Below, piece by piece: positions 42,721 through 53,138 of a stretch of DNA of 64,000 nt (the stretch's first letter is position 1; the number at the start of each line of letters is the position of its first letter). Under the pieces are notes generated by a model. The model saw nothing but the letters and a program-made list of their open reading frames with translations. It was not told where the DNA came from and made no database searches. Where the stretch lies: contig JACQDE010000034.1 of assembly GCA_016201285.1 (NCBI GenBank), positions 1 through 64,000 of the forward strand. Reading direction: 5' to 3'. The translations under genes were made by a program, and so were the position numbers. This stretch comes from Acidobacteriota bacterium (GTDB taxonomy: Bacteria > Acidobacteriota > Terriglobia > Acidiferrales > UBA7541).

Positions 42721-42890
42721 GCGGTCCTCGCTCGTGGCGGCGCTCCGGCTGGCGCCCACACCCTTGCGCGTGGAAGCAGAGAAGTCCACGCTTGCCCGGA
42801 AAGCAAAACGGAGACTAACACGCGCCTCGCAGTGAAGCAAGGCAGGCGGGGCGAATTGTGGAAAACGCGAAGAAGCGCAGGAGAGATCCT

Positions 42891-42927
42891 TCGTCGTCCC
42901 GGAGAACCGGGACTCCTCAGGATGACA
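42891..42927. repeat. Family C hairpin with nested inner palindrome
   Basis: AGATCCTTCG and CTCAGGATGACA arms around tcccggagaaccggga. It is just past the GGDEF gene stop (42942), i.e. in its 3' region. Confidence 0.5.
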
Positions 42928-42941
42928 TGTTGGGAGGGATG

Positions 42942-44057
42942 TCAGAGGCCGGGGAGGACGCCGAGGCCGACGGCGGCGACGCTGTCGCGAGTGGTGTTCT
43001 TCACTAGGTACATGGCCTCGTCGGCGAGGTGGAGCAGCCCGGCCTTGTTGCTGGAGTCCGTCGGATAGGAGGCCACGCCGACGCTGGCGGTGATGCGGAC
43101 GTCCAAGTGGGAATCTTTCAGCCAGGTGCTCTCACGGATGATGCGGTGCAGGCGGCGGGCCACGATGAAGGCGTTTTCCTTGGAGGTCTGCGGGAGCAGA
43201 AGCACGAACTCGTCGCCGCCGTAACGGAAGGCGAAGTCGATGAGGCGGCAGTGGCTCTTGATCATCTGGCCGATCTCGCCGAGGAGCCTGGAGCCCATCA
43301 GATGGCCGTGGCTGTCATTCACATTCTTAAAGTGGTCGAGGTCAATGAAGATGAGCGAGAACTGGTAGCCATAGCGCTGGGAGCGGTAGATCTCGGTGTC
43401 CAGCATGAAATTGAGGTGGCGGGCGTTGTAAAGGTTGGTGCAATCGTCGGTGATGGTGAGCTCGTGGATGCGCTGGACGTGGCGCGCGTTCTCGATGGCG
43501 ATGGCGGCGTAATCGGCGAGGGCCTCGAGCAAGGCCATGTCGCGGGCGCCGAAGCCATCGGGGCCGACGCAGTTGATGAGCTCGATCACGCCGAGGCAGT
43601 GGTCGCGGAACTTCACCGGGACGGCGACGATGGAGTGGGTTTCCATCTTGGTCTTCTCGTCCACCTTGGCGAAGAAGCGCGTGTCCTGGCTGACGTCGGG
43701 GACGATCACGACCTCGCCGGTCTGCGCCACCCAGCCGGCCAGTCCCTGACCCATCTTGATGCGGATGTCTTTGAGCACCTCGGAGCCCGCGCCAATGGCG
43801 ATCTCGAAGTAGAGCTCCTGGCGGAGCTCATCCACAAGCAGCAGTGACCAAGTGTCCGGGCGCAGGAACTCGTCGATTTTCTCCATGATGGTGCGGAGAA
43901 CCTGGTCGAGTTCGAGCGTAGAAGTAAGTGCTTTGCCTAACTCGTGGAGGACAGTGACCTCGCGCGTGTCGGCAGGAGAGGACGGATTGCGGCGGCGTTC
44001 AACGCCGGTGAAGCCTTTCTCGTTTTGCACAGTTCGCCTGGCGGCTGGGCCGGGCAT
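42942..44057 (-). CDS. GAF-GGDEF diguanylate cyclase
   Basis: 371 residues. A GAF sensor domain (about 35-190; [21 protein letters not shown]) followed by a GGDEF domain with an intact active site [11 protein letters not shown] (about 276-280). The RxxD inhibitory site (RLID) lies five residues before GGDEF, so product feedback is expected. It should make c-di-GMP from GTP; the GAF ligand is unknown. No EAL domain or PilZ protein is adjacent. Confidence 0.93.
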   Translation of the reverse strand: MPGPAARRTVQNEKGFTGVERRRNPSSPADTREVTVLHELGKALTSTLELDQVLRTIMEKIDEFLRPDTWSLLLVDELRQELYFEIAIGAGSEVLKDIRIKMGQGLAGWVAQTGEVVIVPDVSQDTRFFAKVDEKTKMETHSIVAVPVKFRDHCLGVIELINCVGPDGFGARDMALLEALADYAAIAIENARHVQRIHELTITDDCTNLYNARHLNFMLDTEIYRSQRYGYQFSLIFIDLDHFKNVNDSHGHLMGSRLLGEIGQMIKSHCRLIDFAFRYGGDEFVLLLPQTSKENAFIVARRLHRIIRESTWLKDSHLDVRITASVGVASYPTDSSNKAGLLHLADEAMYLVKNTTRDSVAAVGLGVLPGL

Positions 44058-44094
44058 CGTAGCCGGCGCCGAATGATTGTCCGGCTAAACGGTG

Positions 44095-44123
44095 ATTATA
44101 AGCAACGAGCGGGCGCGGGGCAA
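44095..44123 (-). promoter_or_regulatory. Promoter for the diguanylate cyclase
   Basis: Minus strand: -35 TTGCCC (44123-44118), 17-base spacer, -10 TATAAT (44100-44095). Leader of about 30 bases. Confidence 0.6.
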
Positions 44124-44155
44124 CGCGCACGAATGGCGATGTTTCCTGGCCCGCA

Positions 44156-44184
44156 TTGACAGTCCGGAAACGCGTGCCTATAGT
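44156..44184 (+). promoter_or_regulatory. Promoter for rodZ-like gene
   Basis: -35 TTGACA (44156-44161), 17-base spacer, -10 TATAGT (44179-44184). Divergent from the cyclase promoter, 33 bases apart. Confidence 0.7.
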
Positions 44185-44227
44185 GCCAAGGAGAAATAAA
44201 CCGGAAATTCAAGCGGCCCGGGAGAAA

Positions 44228-44983
44228 ATGACACACGGAGTCTTCGGAGAACGCCTGAAACGCGAGCGGGAGATGCGCGGCGTGGGCCTGGAGGAGATCT
44301 CCGCAGCCACGCGCATCAGCACGCGCTTTCTGGCGGCGCTGGAAAACGAGCGGTGGCACGAGCTGCCCGGAGGCGTCTTCAACCGCGGGTTCATCCGCGC
44401 GGTGGCGCGCTACCTGGGGCTGGACGAAGAATCGCTGGTCGCCGAATATGCGCTGGTCACGCATGATCCGCCGAAGGTGGCGGTGTGGGCGGATTTGCCG
44501 GTGAAGCCGCGGGCGCAGATGCTGCCGTGGCTGGTCCTGGCGCTGGTGGTCGCGGTGGGTGCGGGTGGATGGTTCGCCTGGCGCCACTACGCGCCGCTGT
44601 GGAACGCCTGGCGCCAGCCGCTGCCTCCGCCGCCAACCGTGCGCGTGACGCCGCCTCCGGCGAATGCCGCGGCGGTCACACCACAGGAGAACCCCGCGGG
44701 CGCGCCCGAGACCGAAGTGCTGCAATTGAAAATTGACGCGGTGAAGCCGACGCGCGTGAAAGTGGCCGCCGACGGCATCGTGAAGTTCAACGGCAGAATG
44801 CAGGCCAATCAAAGCGAGCGCTTCGATGCCAAAGAGAAGTTCGAAGTCTCCTCGGAAATCTCCGGCGCGGTGCTGCTGGAGCTAAACGGGCAGATCATGA
44901 TGTTCGAAGAGCTGCCGGACGCGCCGGGCCGCCTGATGCTGGACCGCACCAAACTCAAGAAAGCCCAGGGAGGAATCCATTAG
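44228..44983 (+). CDS. RodZ-like HTH_25/DUF4115 membrane protein
   Basis: 251 residues from ATG 44228 with GGGAG upstream. N-terminal HTH_25 (FGERLKREREMRG, TRISTRFLAALENERW), one membrane helix (about 99-117, LPWLVLALVVAVGAGGWF), a Pro-rich linker and a C-terminal DUF4115 beta domain. RodZ links MreB filaments to the membrane in rod-shaped cells. In acidobacteria related proteins occur also without obvious rod shape links, so the function is inferred by family. Confidence 0.88.
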   Translation: MTHGVFGERLKREREMRGVGLEEISAATRISTRFLAALENERWHELPGGVFNRGFIRAVARYLGLDEESLVAEYALVTHDPPKVAVWADLPVKPRAQMLPWLVLALVVAVGAGGWFAWRHYAPLWNAWRQPLPPPPTVRVTPPPANAAAVTPQENPAGAPETEVLQLKIDAVKPTRVKVAADGIVKFNGRMQANQSERFDAKEKFEVSSEISGAVLLELNGQIMMFEELPDAPGRLMLDRTKLKKAQGGIH

Positions 44984-45935
44984 CGCGGAGCTGCTGGCGG
45001 AGATCCGCTCCGGCAAGACCACCAAGGAGCGAAAGATCGCCGTGTGCGCGAGCGGCGCCGGCCTGGCCATCGAGGAACGCGCAGAGATGCTCTGCGTGCT
45101 GGCCGACGACGCCGACGAGAACATCGCGCAGCGGGCGGGCAACGCGCTGATCTCGCTGCCGGTGGAGGCGTTCACCGGTGCGCTCGGAAAGTCCGATGCG
45201 TCACCGCAACTCTTCAAGCACTGCGCGGAAAACCTGGCGGCAAAGCCGGGCATGGCCGACGCGATGGCGAAGAACAAGGCGTGTCCCGCGGCCCTGGTGG
45301 CGGCCGTGGCGCCGCACCTGACCACCTCGGCGGTGCAGGCGCTGGTGGATGATCTGGAGAGGCTGGCGGATTTTCCGGCGCTGGCCGAGGCGCTGGCGGC
45401 GAGCCCGTCCGTCACCGTGGAGCAGCGCAAGCTGCTCGAAGAGCTGCACGCGGAGGGCGTGGACGAAAAGGCGCTGGCGGAGGCGGTGGCCGCCGTGGAA
45501 CCGGACGCGCGCAAGAAGGAAACGATGATCCAGCGGCTGGGCCGGATGCGCGTGGTGGAACGCATCAAACTGGCGCTGACCGGCAACCGCGAGGAGCGCA
45601 TGGCACTGATCCGCGACGCCAACAAGCTGGTGCAGCGCGCGGTGTTGTCGTCGCCGAAGCTGACGGGGCAGGAAGTGGAAGGATTCGCTTCGATGACCAG
45701 CCTGAACGACGAGATCCTGCGGATGATCGCCGCCAAACGCGCGTTCATCAAGAACTACGTGGTGGTGAAAAACCTGATCACCAACGCGAAGGTGCCGCTG
45801 GACGTCTCCATGCATCTGCTGCCGCGGCTGAACGACACGGATATGAAATTCCTGACGATGAACAAAAACGTGCCGGAAACGCTGCGGACGATGGCCCACA
45901 AAATGATCCGGCAGAAAAAGATGGGCAAGGGCTAG
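44979..45935 (+). CDS. Hypothetical helical protein, probable non-standard start
   Basis: The frame is open and strongly GC3-rich from 44979, but the first standard start is GTG 45042. At 44979 an ATT sits five bases after GGGAGG and overlaps the rodZ-like stop (ATTAG), so I favour ATT (or CTG 44991) as start; this is uncertain. The protein (about 318 residues) is almost entirely helical with repeats like HEAT units (LAIEERAEMLCVLADDADEN). No catalytic motif. Coupled to the rodZ-like gene. Confidence 0.7.
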   Translation: MSAELLAEIRSGKTTKERKIAVCASGAGLAIEERAEMLCVLADDADENIAQRAGNALISLPVEAFTGALGKSDASPQLFKHCAENLAAKPGMADAMAKNKACPAALVAAVAPHLTTSAVQALVDDLERLADFPALAEALAASPSVTVEQRKLLEELHAEGVDEKALAEAVAAVEPDARKKETMIQRLGRMRVVERIKLALTGNREERMALIRDANKLVQRAVLSSPKLTGQEVEGFASMTSLNDEILRMIAAKRAFIKNYVVVKNLITNAKVPLDVSMHLLPRLNDTDMKFLTMNKNVPETLRTMAHKMIRQKKMGKG

Positions 45936-46060
45936 TGCCGTTCCAACTTTTTCTGACTAGCCGTGCGAGCGAAAAGCAGATTCCTCGGAATAGCAACGCG
46001 TTCGGTTCTTCATAGGCGGATCAAGCTGGAACAGCACCAGGGGCACCGCCCGCGCGAGGA

Positions 46061-47503
46061 TTATTTCGGCGGGGCCAGCGACTGCTTTACCTTCTCTGCG
46101 AATTCCCTCGCCTTGGCCAGCACACCCGCTTCATTCAACGTGAGCACGCGGCGGTCCTGCATCACGGTGCGGCCGTTGATGACGACGGTGACGACATCGC
46201 TGGCCTTCAGCGTATAGACAATCGTGGAATAGACGTTGTAGCCGGGCACGGCGTGCGGCAGGTCGGTGCGCAGCAGGACGAGGTCGGCCTTCTTACCGGC
46301 TTCGAGCGAGCCGATTTCTTTTTCCATGTGCAGAGCGCGGGCGCCGCCGATGGTGGCGAGCTCGAGGGCCTGCTGCGCGGAGAGCGCGCGGGGATCCATG
46401 CGCGAGACTTTCTGGAGTTTTGCAGCCAGGTCCATCTCTTCCATCATGTTCAGGTCGTTGTTGCTGCCGGCAGGGCCGTCGGTGCCGAGGCCGAGGCGCA
46501 GGCCGGCGCGCAGCATGTCGCCGACGGGCGCGACGCCGCTGGCCAGCATCATGTTGCTCGAAGGGTTGTGCGCGCAGCCGACGTCGCGCTTGACGAGCGT
46601 GGCAATGTCCGCAGCGTCCACCCAGACGCAGTGCGCGGCGAGCACGTCCGGGCCGAGGAAGCCGATGCGGTCGAGGAAAGCGACGGGCGAGGCGCCGAAT
46701 TTCGCGCGGATGTCATCGTTTTCCCGCTTCGTTTCGGAGACGTGAATCAGAATCGGCGCGCCGTAGCGGCGGGCCAGCGCGGCAGCATCCTTGAGAGACT
46801 CCTCAGAATTGGTAAAGGCGGCATGCGGAGCAACCGCGGCGCGGATGAGCGGATCGCCCTGCCATTTCTTCAAGAAGTTTTCCGTGTACGCGAGGGCGGC
46901 AGCGTGGGTTTTGTTGTCGGGCACGGGGAAATCGAGCATGGACTCGCCAAGCACGCCGCGCATGCCGGCGGCTTTGGTGGTGCGGGCGATGGCGTCTTCG
47001 AAGTAATACATGTCCGCGAAAGTAGTGGTGCCGCCGCGGATCATTTCCAGCACGGCGAGGCGCGTGCCCCAAATGACGAAGTCCTCGGTGACGTTTTTTG
47101 CTTCCGCGGGGAATATGCATTTCTCAAGCCAGTCTTGAAGCGTGAGGTCGTCGGCCAGACCGCGGAAGAGCGTCATGGGGACGTGGGTGTGCGTGTTGAT
47201 CAGACCAGGCAGGACAATGCGGCCGCGGGCGCTGAGGAAGTGCGTCCCCACGTACTTCGCTTCGATTTCCGCGCGCGGGCCGACGGCAATAATCGCGTCG
47301 CCGCGGACGGCAATCGCGCCGTCTTCGATGACGCGGCGCTCGGCGTCCATGGTGACGATGGCGCCGCCGGAGACAAGCAGGTCCACGCGCTGTTTCGCAG
47401 GGGCCTTCGCTGGAGGTGTGGTTTGCGCAGCGAGCGGAAAGGCGAAAATAGAAAAGAGAAAATAGAAAATAGGAACTGCAAAGCGAATTCGAGCGCGGAT
47501 CAT
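46061..47503 (-). CDS. MtaD-like amidohydrolase with signal peptide
   Basis: 480 residues. Matches S-adenosylhomocysteine/5'-methylthioadenosine deaminases: metal ligands His105/His107 (NTHTHVPM), HVSETKREN, AAHCVW and GTDGPAGSNNDLNM. The N-terminus has a hydrophobic segment (IRFAVPIFYFLFSIFAFPLAAQ-like, about 7-26), which most family members lack and which suggests periplasmic location. This part overlaps an AT-rich gaaaatagaaaatag repeat. Substrate might also be another adenosine or guanine derivative. It heads toward cdd on the same strand with a 32-base gap. Confidence 0.87.
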   Translation of the reverse strand: MIRARIRFAVPIFYFLFSIFAFPLAAQTTPPAKAPAKQRVDLLVSGGAIVTMDAERRVIEDGAIAVRGDAIIAVGPRAEIEAKYVGTHFLSARGRIVLPGLINTHTHVPMTLFRGLADDLTLQDWLEKCIFPAEAKNVTEDFVIWGTRLAVLEMIRGGTTTFADMYYFEDAIARTTKAAGMRGVLGESMLDFPVPDNKTHAAALAYTENFLKKWQGDPLIRAAVAPHAAFTNSEESLKDAAALARRYGAPILIHVSETKRENDDIRAKFGASPVAFLDRIGFLGPDVLAAHCVWVDAADIATLVKRDVGCAHNPSSNMMLASGVAPVGDMLRAGLRLGLGTDGPAGSNNDLNMMEEMDLAAKLQKVSRMDPRALSAQQALELATIGGARALHMEKEIGSLEAGKKADLVLLRTDLPHAVPGYNVYSTIVYTLKASDVVTVVINGRTVMQDRRVLTLNEAGVLAKAREFAEKVKQSLAPPK

Positions 47504-47535
47504 GTTGGCCTCTGCTCCAGTTTCTATTTTCGACC

Positions 47536-47928
47536 CTAGAGGAACGACGAATCAAACGGTTTTGGGAACAGTGTCGATGTGCGGTGCGTTTCCGATTTGC
47601 CCTTCAGGTTGCCGAGAATGATGTCCACGTCGCCGCAGAATTCCCAAATGATCTGGCGGCAGGCGCCGCAGGGCGGGGTGAGCTGGTCGGTGTCGGTGAC
47701 CACGGCGATGGCGTCAAAGCCGCGCTCGCCTTCGGAGATGGCCTTGAAGATGGCCACGCGCTCCGCGCAGACAGTGAGGCCGTAGGTGGAGTTCTCGACG
47801 TTGCAGCCGGTGTAAACGACGCCGGATTTGGCGCGGAGCGCCGCGCCCACGCGGAAATTGGAGTACGGCGCGTGGGCGTTTTCGCGCGCCGCGCGGGCGG
47901 CAGCAAGCAAAGTGTTGTGGTCACTCAT
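47536..47928 (-). CDS. cdd: Cytidine deaminase
   Basis: 130 residues, homotetrameric type. Zinc site CAE (54-56) and PCGACRQ supply Cys/Glu/Cys/Cys. Turns cytidine and deoxycytidine to uridine and deoxyuridine. Its ATG overlaps the stop of a small membrane protein gene (ATGA). Fits the nearby phosphorylases. Confidence 0.95.
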   Translation of the reverse strand: MSDHNTLLAAARAARENAHAPYSNFRVGAALRAKSGVVYTGCNVENSTYGLTVCAERVAIFKAISEGERGFDAIAVVTDTDQLTPPCGACRQIIWEFCGDVDIILGNLKGKSETHRTSTLFPKPFDSSFL

Positions 47929-48164
47929 CGTTTCTCACGTCTCCGAAGCTCCCCCTCGTAGCAGAGCCCCGCCCCAATTAAGAAAGTGACGACAGCTCCA
48001 ACGCTGAATCTGGGGTCAAGTTGCTCATTCAGCACTCGCCAGATCCCGACAAGTCCGACGAGGCCCAATAGGATGCCGAGGACGAACGGAGCGCCAACGT
48101 ATCGCGTTTTGCGCCAGCGGGCGTTTCCGATCATCGGGCGCGCTGAATTCATCTCCAGGCTCAC
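47925..48164 (-). CDS. Small two-helix membrane protein
   Basis: 79 residues. GTG start overlaps the pnp stop (GTGA) and its own stop overlaps cdd (ATGA), so three genes are chained by 4-base overlaps. Two membrane helices (FVLGILLGLVGLVGIW and VGAVVTFLIGAGLCY) and basic ends. Unknown function; it may help localise the nucleoside enzymes or transporter. Confidence 0.75.
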   Translation of the reverse strand: MSLEMNSARPMIGNARWRKTRYVGAPFVLGILLGLVGLVGIWRVLNEQLDPRFSVGAVVTFLIGAGLCYEGELRRREKR

Positions 48165-49027
48165 CGCGCAACATCCGCGGCGATGCGCGGAATCATTGCG
48201 CGGAGGAGCGCGACGAATTGGCTCTTCACGCGCTCGCCGGTTTCGAGCACCTCGACGTGATTGATGGGCTGGTCGAGGACGCCGGCGGCCATGTTCGTCA
48301 CGCAGGAAATCCCCAACACTTTGATGCCCATGTGGCGCGCGGTGATCACTTCGGGCACGGTGGACATGCCGGCCAGGTCGCAGCCGATCGTGCGCATGTA
48401 GCGGATTTCCGCGGGCGTTTCGTAGCTCGGGCCAGTGAGCGCTCCGTACACGCCTTCGTAGATGTCCACGCCGAGGCGCTTCCCTTCTTGCAGCGCGGCG
48501 TCGGCGTAGGGCTTCCAGTAGGCGGTGGTCATATCGTGGAAGCGCAGGCCGAAGCGCTCGTCGTTGGGGCCGATGAGCGGGTTGGTGCCCTGCAAATTGA
48601 TGTGGTCGCGGATCACGACGAGGCAGCCCTGCTTGTAGCCGGTGTTGATGCCGCCGGCGGCGTTGGTAAGGATGACGGCGCGAATGCCCATGCGCGAGAA
48701 AACGCGCATGGGGAAAATCACGTCCTTCATCGAATAGCCTTCGTAGAAGTGCACGCGGCCCTGCATGCCAGCGACGGCGACGTCGCCCACCTTGCCGATG
48801 ACCAGTTTTCCGGCGTGGCCGATGGCGGTCGAGACCGGGAAGTGCGGGATCTTTTTGTAGTCAATGCGCGTGGCGGAGGTGAAGTCGTCGGCGAAAGCGC
48901 CCAGTCCGGAGCCGAGCACCAGGCCGATGCGCGGGCGAAGCCTGGTTTTCGAGAGGATATATTTTGCCGCGCGTTCAGCGCGGGCGAATTCGGCGGAGGA
49001 TCTCTGCTTTTCTCGAGCGGTAGCCAT
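48161..49027 (-). CDS. Purine nucleoside phosphorylase, PNP-I type
   Basis: 288 residues from ATG 49027. Phosphorolysis of (deoxy)inosine and guanosine to base and (deoxy)ribose-1-phosphate. GSGLGAFAD, GRVHFYEGY, TNAAGGIN, GPSYETPAEIR and GMSTVPEVITARHMG are family motifs; Asn in CVTNMAAG points to 6-oxopurine specificity. First gene of the pnp-membrane protein-cdd chain. Confidence 0.93.
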   Translation of the reverse strand: MATAREKQRSSAEFARAERAAKYILSKTRLRPRIGLVLGSGLGAFADDFTSATRIDYKKIPHFPVSTAIGHAGKLVIGKVGDVAVAGMQGRVHFYEGYSMKDVIFPMRVFSRMGIRAVILTNAAGGINTGYKQGCLVVIRDHINLQGTNPLIGPNDERFGLRFHDMTTAYWKPYADAALQEGKRLGVDIYEGVYGALTGPSYETPAEIRYMRTIGCDLAGMSTVPEVITARHMGIKVLGISCVTNMAAGVLDQPINHVEVLETGERVKSQFVALLRAMIPRIAADVAR

Positions 49028-49109
49028 GGTGGAGTCCCATCCTAAAGCCGCAAAGAGGCAAAACATTAACACAGAGGACACGGAGAGGCACAGAGGGCAC
49101 AGAGAAAAG

Positions 49110-49133
49110 CACCGGCTGGAAGCCGGCGTTACA
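49110..49133 (-). repeat. Family A palindrome supplying the transporter stop (TAA variant)
   Basis: Minus reading TGTAACGCCGGCT-TCC-AGCCGGTG. TAA at 49131-49129 ends the CNT transporter; the usual TGTAG reads TGTAA here. Confidence 0.6.
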
Positions 49134-50433
49134 TCAGGATGCCGACGATGGAGGCGGACATGAGGTTGGCCATGGTGCCGGCGAGCATGGCGCGGATGCC
49201 GAGCTTGGCCAGTTCATCGCGCTTGTTGGGGGCGAGCGCGCCGATGCCGCCGATCTGGATGCCGATGGAGCTGAAGTTGGCGAAGCCGCAGAGCGCGAAG
49301 GTGGCGATGGTGAAAGAGCGGTCGCTGAGCGTGGCCTTCATCGGGCCGAGTTGCGAGAAGGCCACCAGCTCGTTGAGCGCCATGCGCGTGCCCAGCAGGT
49401 TGCCGATCTGCAGGCAGTCCTTCCACGGCACGCCGATGACCCAGGCGACGGGCGCGAAGACGTAGCCGAAAATCTGCTGGAGGCTTTCGGGGAAAAACAT
49501 CACGCCGTAGGCCGCGAGGAAATTGTGCAGGCCGCCAAGGATGCCGTTGGTAAGGTAGATCAGCGCGATGAAGGCGATGAGCATGGCGCCTACGTTGATG
49601 GCGAGGCCGAGGCCGTCGGAGGTGCCGCGGGCGATGGCTCCGAGAAAGTTTTCCTTTTTTTCTTCTTCGGAGCGATGCAGCTCGACGCGGCCGGCGGTTT
49701 CCGGTTGTTCGGTTTCGGGCACAAGCATTTTTGCGATCAGCAGGGTGCCGGGCGCGGTCATGATGACGGCGGTAAGAATGTGTTTGGGCTCGACGCCGAA
49801 AGCGATGTAGGCGCCCATGATGCCGCCGGAGACGTGGGCCATGCCGCTGGTCATGATGGTCATCAGCTCAGAGCGCGTGACGCGCGGGAGATACGGCCGG
49901 ATGGTGAGAGGCGCTTCGGTCTGGCCCATGAAGATGCTGGCGGCAACGTTGAGCGATTCCGCGCCGCTGGCGCCCATCAGCGCGGTCATGGCGCGCGCGG
50001 CCCACTTGATGATGAACTGCATCACGCCGATGTGATAGAGGATGGCGAAAAACGCGGCGATAAAGATGATCGTGGGGAGCACGCCGAATGCGAAAAAGAA
50101 GATATGTTCCGGCGGCAGAAAACTCGGAACCCCGCCAGCCACCTTCTCCGCCGCAAAATCATGGACGGCTACCGGCGACACCTTCTCGCCCAGCGGTCCG
50201 AAGACGAACTTCGAGCCTTCGTAGGAGAAGTTGAGCAGCCATTTTACGCCGTCGCCGGCGCGCGCGAAAACGGTGCGGCCAAACTCAAACTTCAAGACCA
50301 GAAAGGCGAAGACAACCTGCAGGCCGAGGCCCCAGGCGACGGTCTTCATGCGGATGGCCTTACGATTGGTGGAGAAGAGGTACGCCAGGCCAACCATGGT
50401 GACCAGGCCGAGGATGCCGGTGAAGCGTTCCAT
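49129..50433 (-). CDS. Concentrative nucleoside transporter (NupC/CNT)
   Basis: 434 residues with about ten membrane helices. Family motifs GQTEAPL, ESLNVAASIF, NELVAFSQLG and CGFANFSSIGIQIGG are present. Imports nucleosides with Na+ or H+. It is longer at the N-terminus than NupC by a periplasmic loop (AVHDFAAEKVAGGVPSFL). Placed between the phosphorylase genes, so it feeds both. Confidence 0.94.
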   Translation of the reverse strand: MERFTGILGLVTMVGLAYLFSTNRKAIRMKTVAWGLGLQVVFAFLVLKFEFGRTVFARAGDGVKWLLNFSYEGSKFVFGPLGEKVSPVAVHDFAAEKVAGGVPSFLPPEHIFFFAFGVLPTIIFIAAFFAILYHIGVMQFIIKWAARAMTALMGASGAESLNVAASIFMGQTEAPLTIRPYLPRVTRSELMTIMTSGMAHVSGGIMGAYIAFGVEPKHILTAVIMTAPGTLLIAKMLVPETEQPETAGRVELHRSEEEKKENFLGAIARGTSDGLGLAINVGAMLIAFIALIYLTNGILGGLHNFLAAYGVMFFPESLQQIFGYVFAPVAWVIGVPWKDCLQIGNLLGTRMALNELVAFSQLGPMKATLSDRSFTIATFALCGFANFSSIGIQIGGIGALAPNKRDELAKLGIRAMLAGTMANLMSASIVGILM

Positions 50434-50564
50434 CGAATGTCCTCCGCAGAAAACGAAATTCGAAAAACGAAAATCGGGTCAGATGCCACCCAGAGCCGAG
50501 CCAATGAGAGGCAAACATTAACACAGAGAGCGAAGAGCACACAGAGGAACACAAAAGAACAAAT

Positions 50565-50615
50565 GGGGCGGGGCTGAAGCCCGCCCCTACAAAGCGGCGT
50601 AAAGCCGCCGCTACA
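50565..50615. repeat. Two family A palindromes after deoA-type gene
   Basis: ggcggggctgaagcccgcccCTACA (50567-50591) and gcggcgtaaagccgccgCTACA (50594-50615), eight bases past the stop of the phosphorylase. A cacagag repeat lies at 50512-50548. Confidence 0.6.
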
Positions 50616-50622
50616 ACAAAGT

Positions 50623-51936
<1,314 letters not shown>

Positions 51937-51955
51937 GGTGGGAAGCGGTCAGCGG

Positions 51956-52957
51956 TCAGCTTTCAGCGCTCAGCCGATGAGGCGCGGCGCGACTGGAGTC
52001 GTAAGGCTGAAGATGGAAGTGCGGGATCTCGGCGGGGCAGCGGACGCGCAGCGGCAGCACCACAGTACCGATGCCGCGGCTGACGTAAATCTGCGTGGGG
52101 CCGAGGCGGTCCCAGCCGGACTTGAAGCGCATCCGCTCGGGCGAGCGCCCGAAAACCGTGCCAGCGAAGGGCAAATTGATCTGGCCGCCGTGCGTGTGAC
52201 CGGAGAGCACGAGGCTGACCTGACAGTGCGCGGCGCGGCGGATGATTTTGGGATTGTGCGAGAGCAGGATAGACGGCGCGCCCGGGCGGATGCCGTGCAG
52301 GGCGCGGGACAGGTCGGCGCTGTACCCGAGGTCGTCAATGCCGGCGATGGGCAGCGAGTGGCCAGCGTGGCGGATCAGCGTGTGCCGGTTGCGCAGGACT
52401 TCGATGGCGTGACGCTCGAGCGCGCGGGTGACTTCGCCGGCGTCCACGCGGAAATCGTGATTGCCGAGCACGGCGAAGACACCGTGGCGGGCGCGCAGCG
52501 TGCCGAGAATCGCCGCGACCGGTTCGATATAGGCGCGCGAGTAGGTGACGAAATCGCCGGTGAGCGCGATGACGTCCGGCTTCAGGCGGTTCGCCAGGCT
52601 GACGGCGTCCAGGACGGCGTGAAAGGGAAGGAAAAGGCTGTGATGAATGTCGGAAAGCTGCACGATGCGCAGGCCGCGGAAGTTTTCTGGCAGATTGTGC
52701 AGGCGGATGCGATGCTCGGTGACTTCGATGCGGCCGTCGTACACGCGGCGGTGAAGGGCGCGATGGCGCTCGGCGCCGGCGAAGGAATAATCCTCGACGA
52801 AACTCGAGCCGAAATCGCGCGACCAGCGCTCGACCAGGCGGTCCCAGTGGCGCACGAGTTTTCTGGCACCGGTCCCGATTCCGCCGGGACGCGGGTGCGC
52901 CGCTCTTTCCAGCGAAGCGGTTCCGGAAGATGCGTGGCGAAGCGGTGTCATCGGCAC
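51956..52957 (-). CDS. Calcineurin-like metallophosphoesterase (YkuE type)
   Basis: 333 residues. Di-metal site: SDIHHS, GDFVTYS, GNHDFRV, SHNP and GHTHGGQ in order. A membrane segment is not obvious. YkuE-like enzymes cut UDP-sugars or phospholipid groups (LpxH/LpxI analogues); substrate unknown. It is separated from the phosphorylase gene by 19 bases. Confidence 0.88.
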   Translation of the reverse strand: MPMTPLRHASSGTASLERAAHPRPGGIGTGARKLVRHWDRLVERWSRDFGSSFVEDYSFAGAERHRALHRRVYDGRIEVTEHRIRLHNLPENFRGLRIVQLSDIHHSLFLPFHAVLDAVSLANRLKPDVIALTGDFVTYSRAYIEPVAAILGTLRARHGVFAVLGNHDFRVDAGEVTRALERHAIEVLRNRHTLIRHAGHSLPIAGIDDLGYSADLSRALHGIRPGAPSILLSHNPKIIRRAAHCQVSLVLSGHTHGGQINLPFAGTVFGRSPERMRFKSGWDRLGPTQIYVSRGIGTVVLPLRVRCPAEIPHFHLQPYDSSRAAPHRLSAES

Positions 52958-53138
52958 AAAATCAATCGACGGCGCAGACTAGCATCCCCGATTGGGCGGA
53001 GTCAACGCAACGAAACGCGCGCAGCGGCGTGAACAACAGCAGCTTGGCCTGGCCCGTTGTTCTTGCATCCGCGGTGCGCTACTCTGCATCCATTCGCCAG
53101 AGGCGAAACGCATCTTCGAAACCAACTGAGGAGGCAAC

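Noticed and set aside
42721-42840. N-terminal extension of the BMC shell protein
   Set aside because: The upstream 40 codons are Arg/Ser-rich, not like any BMC protein, and the family start [13 protein letters not shown] matches the ATG at 42720.
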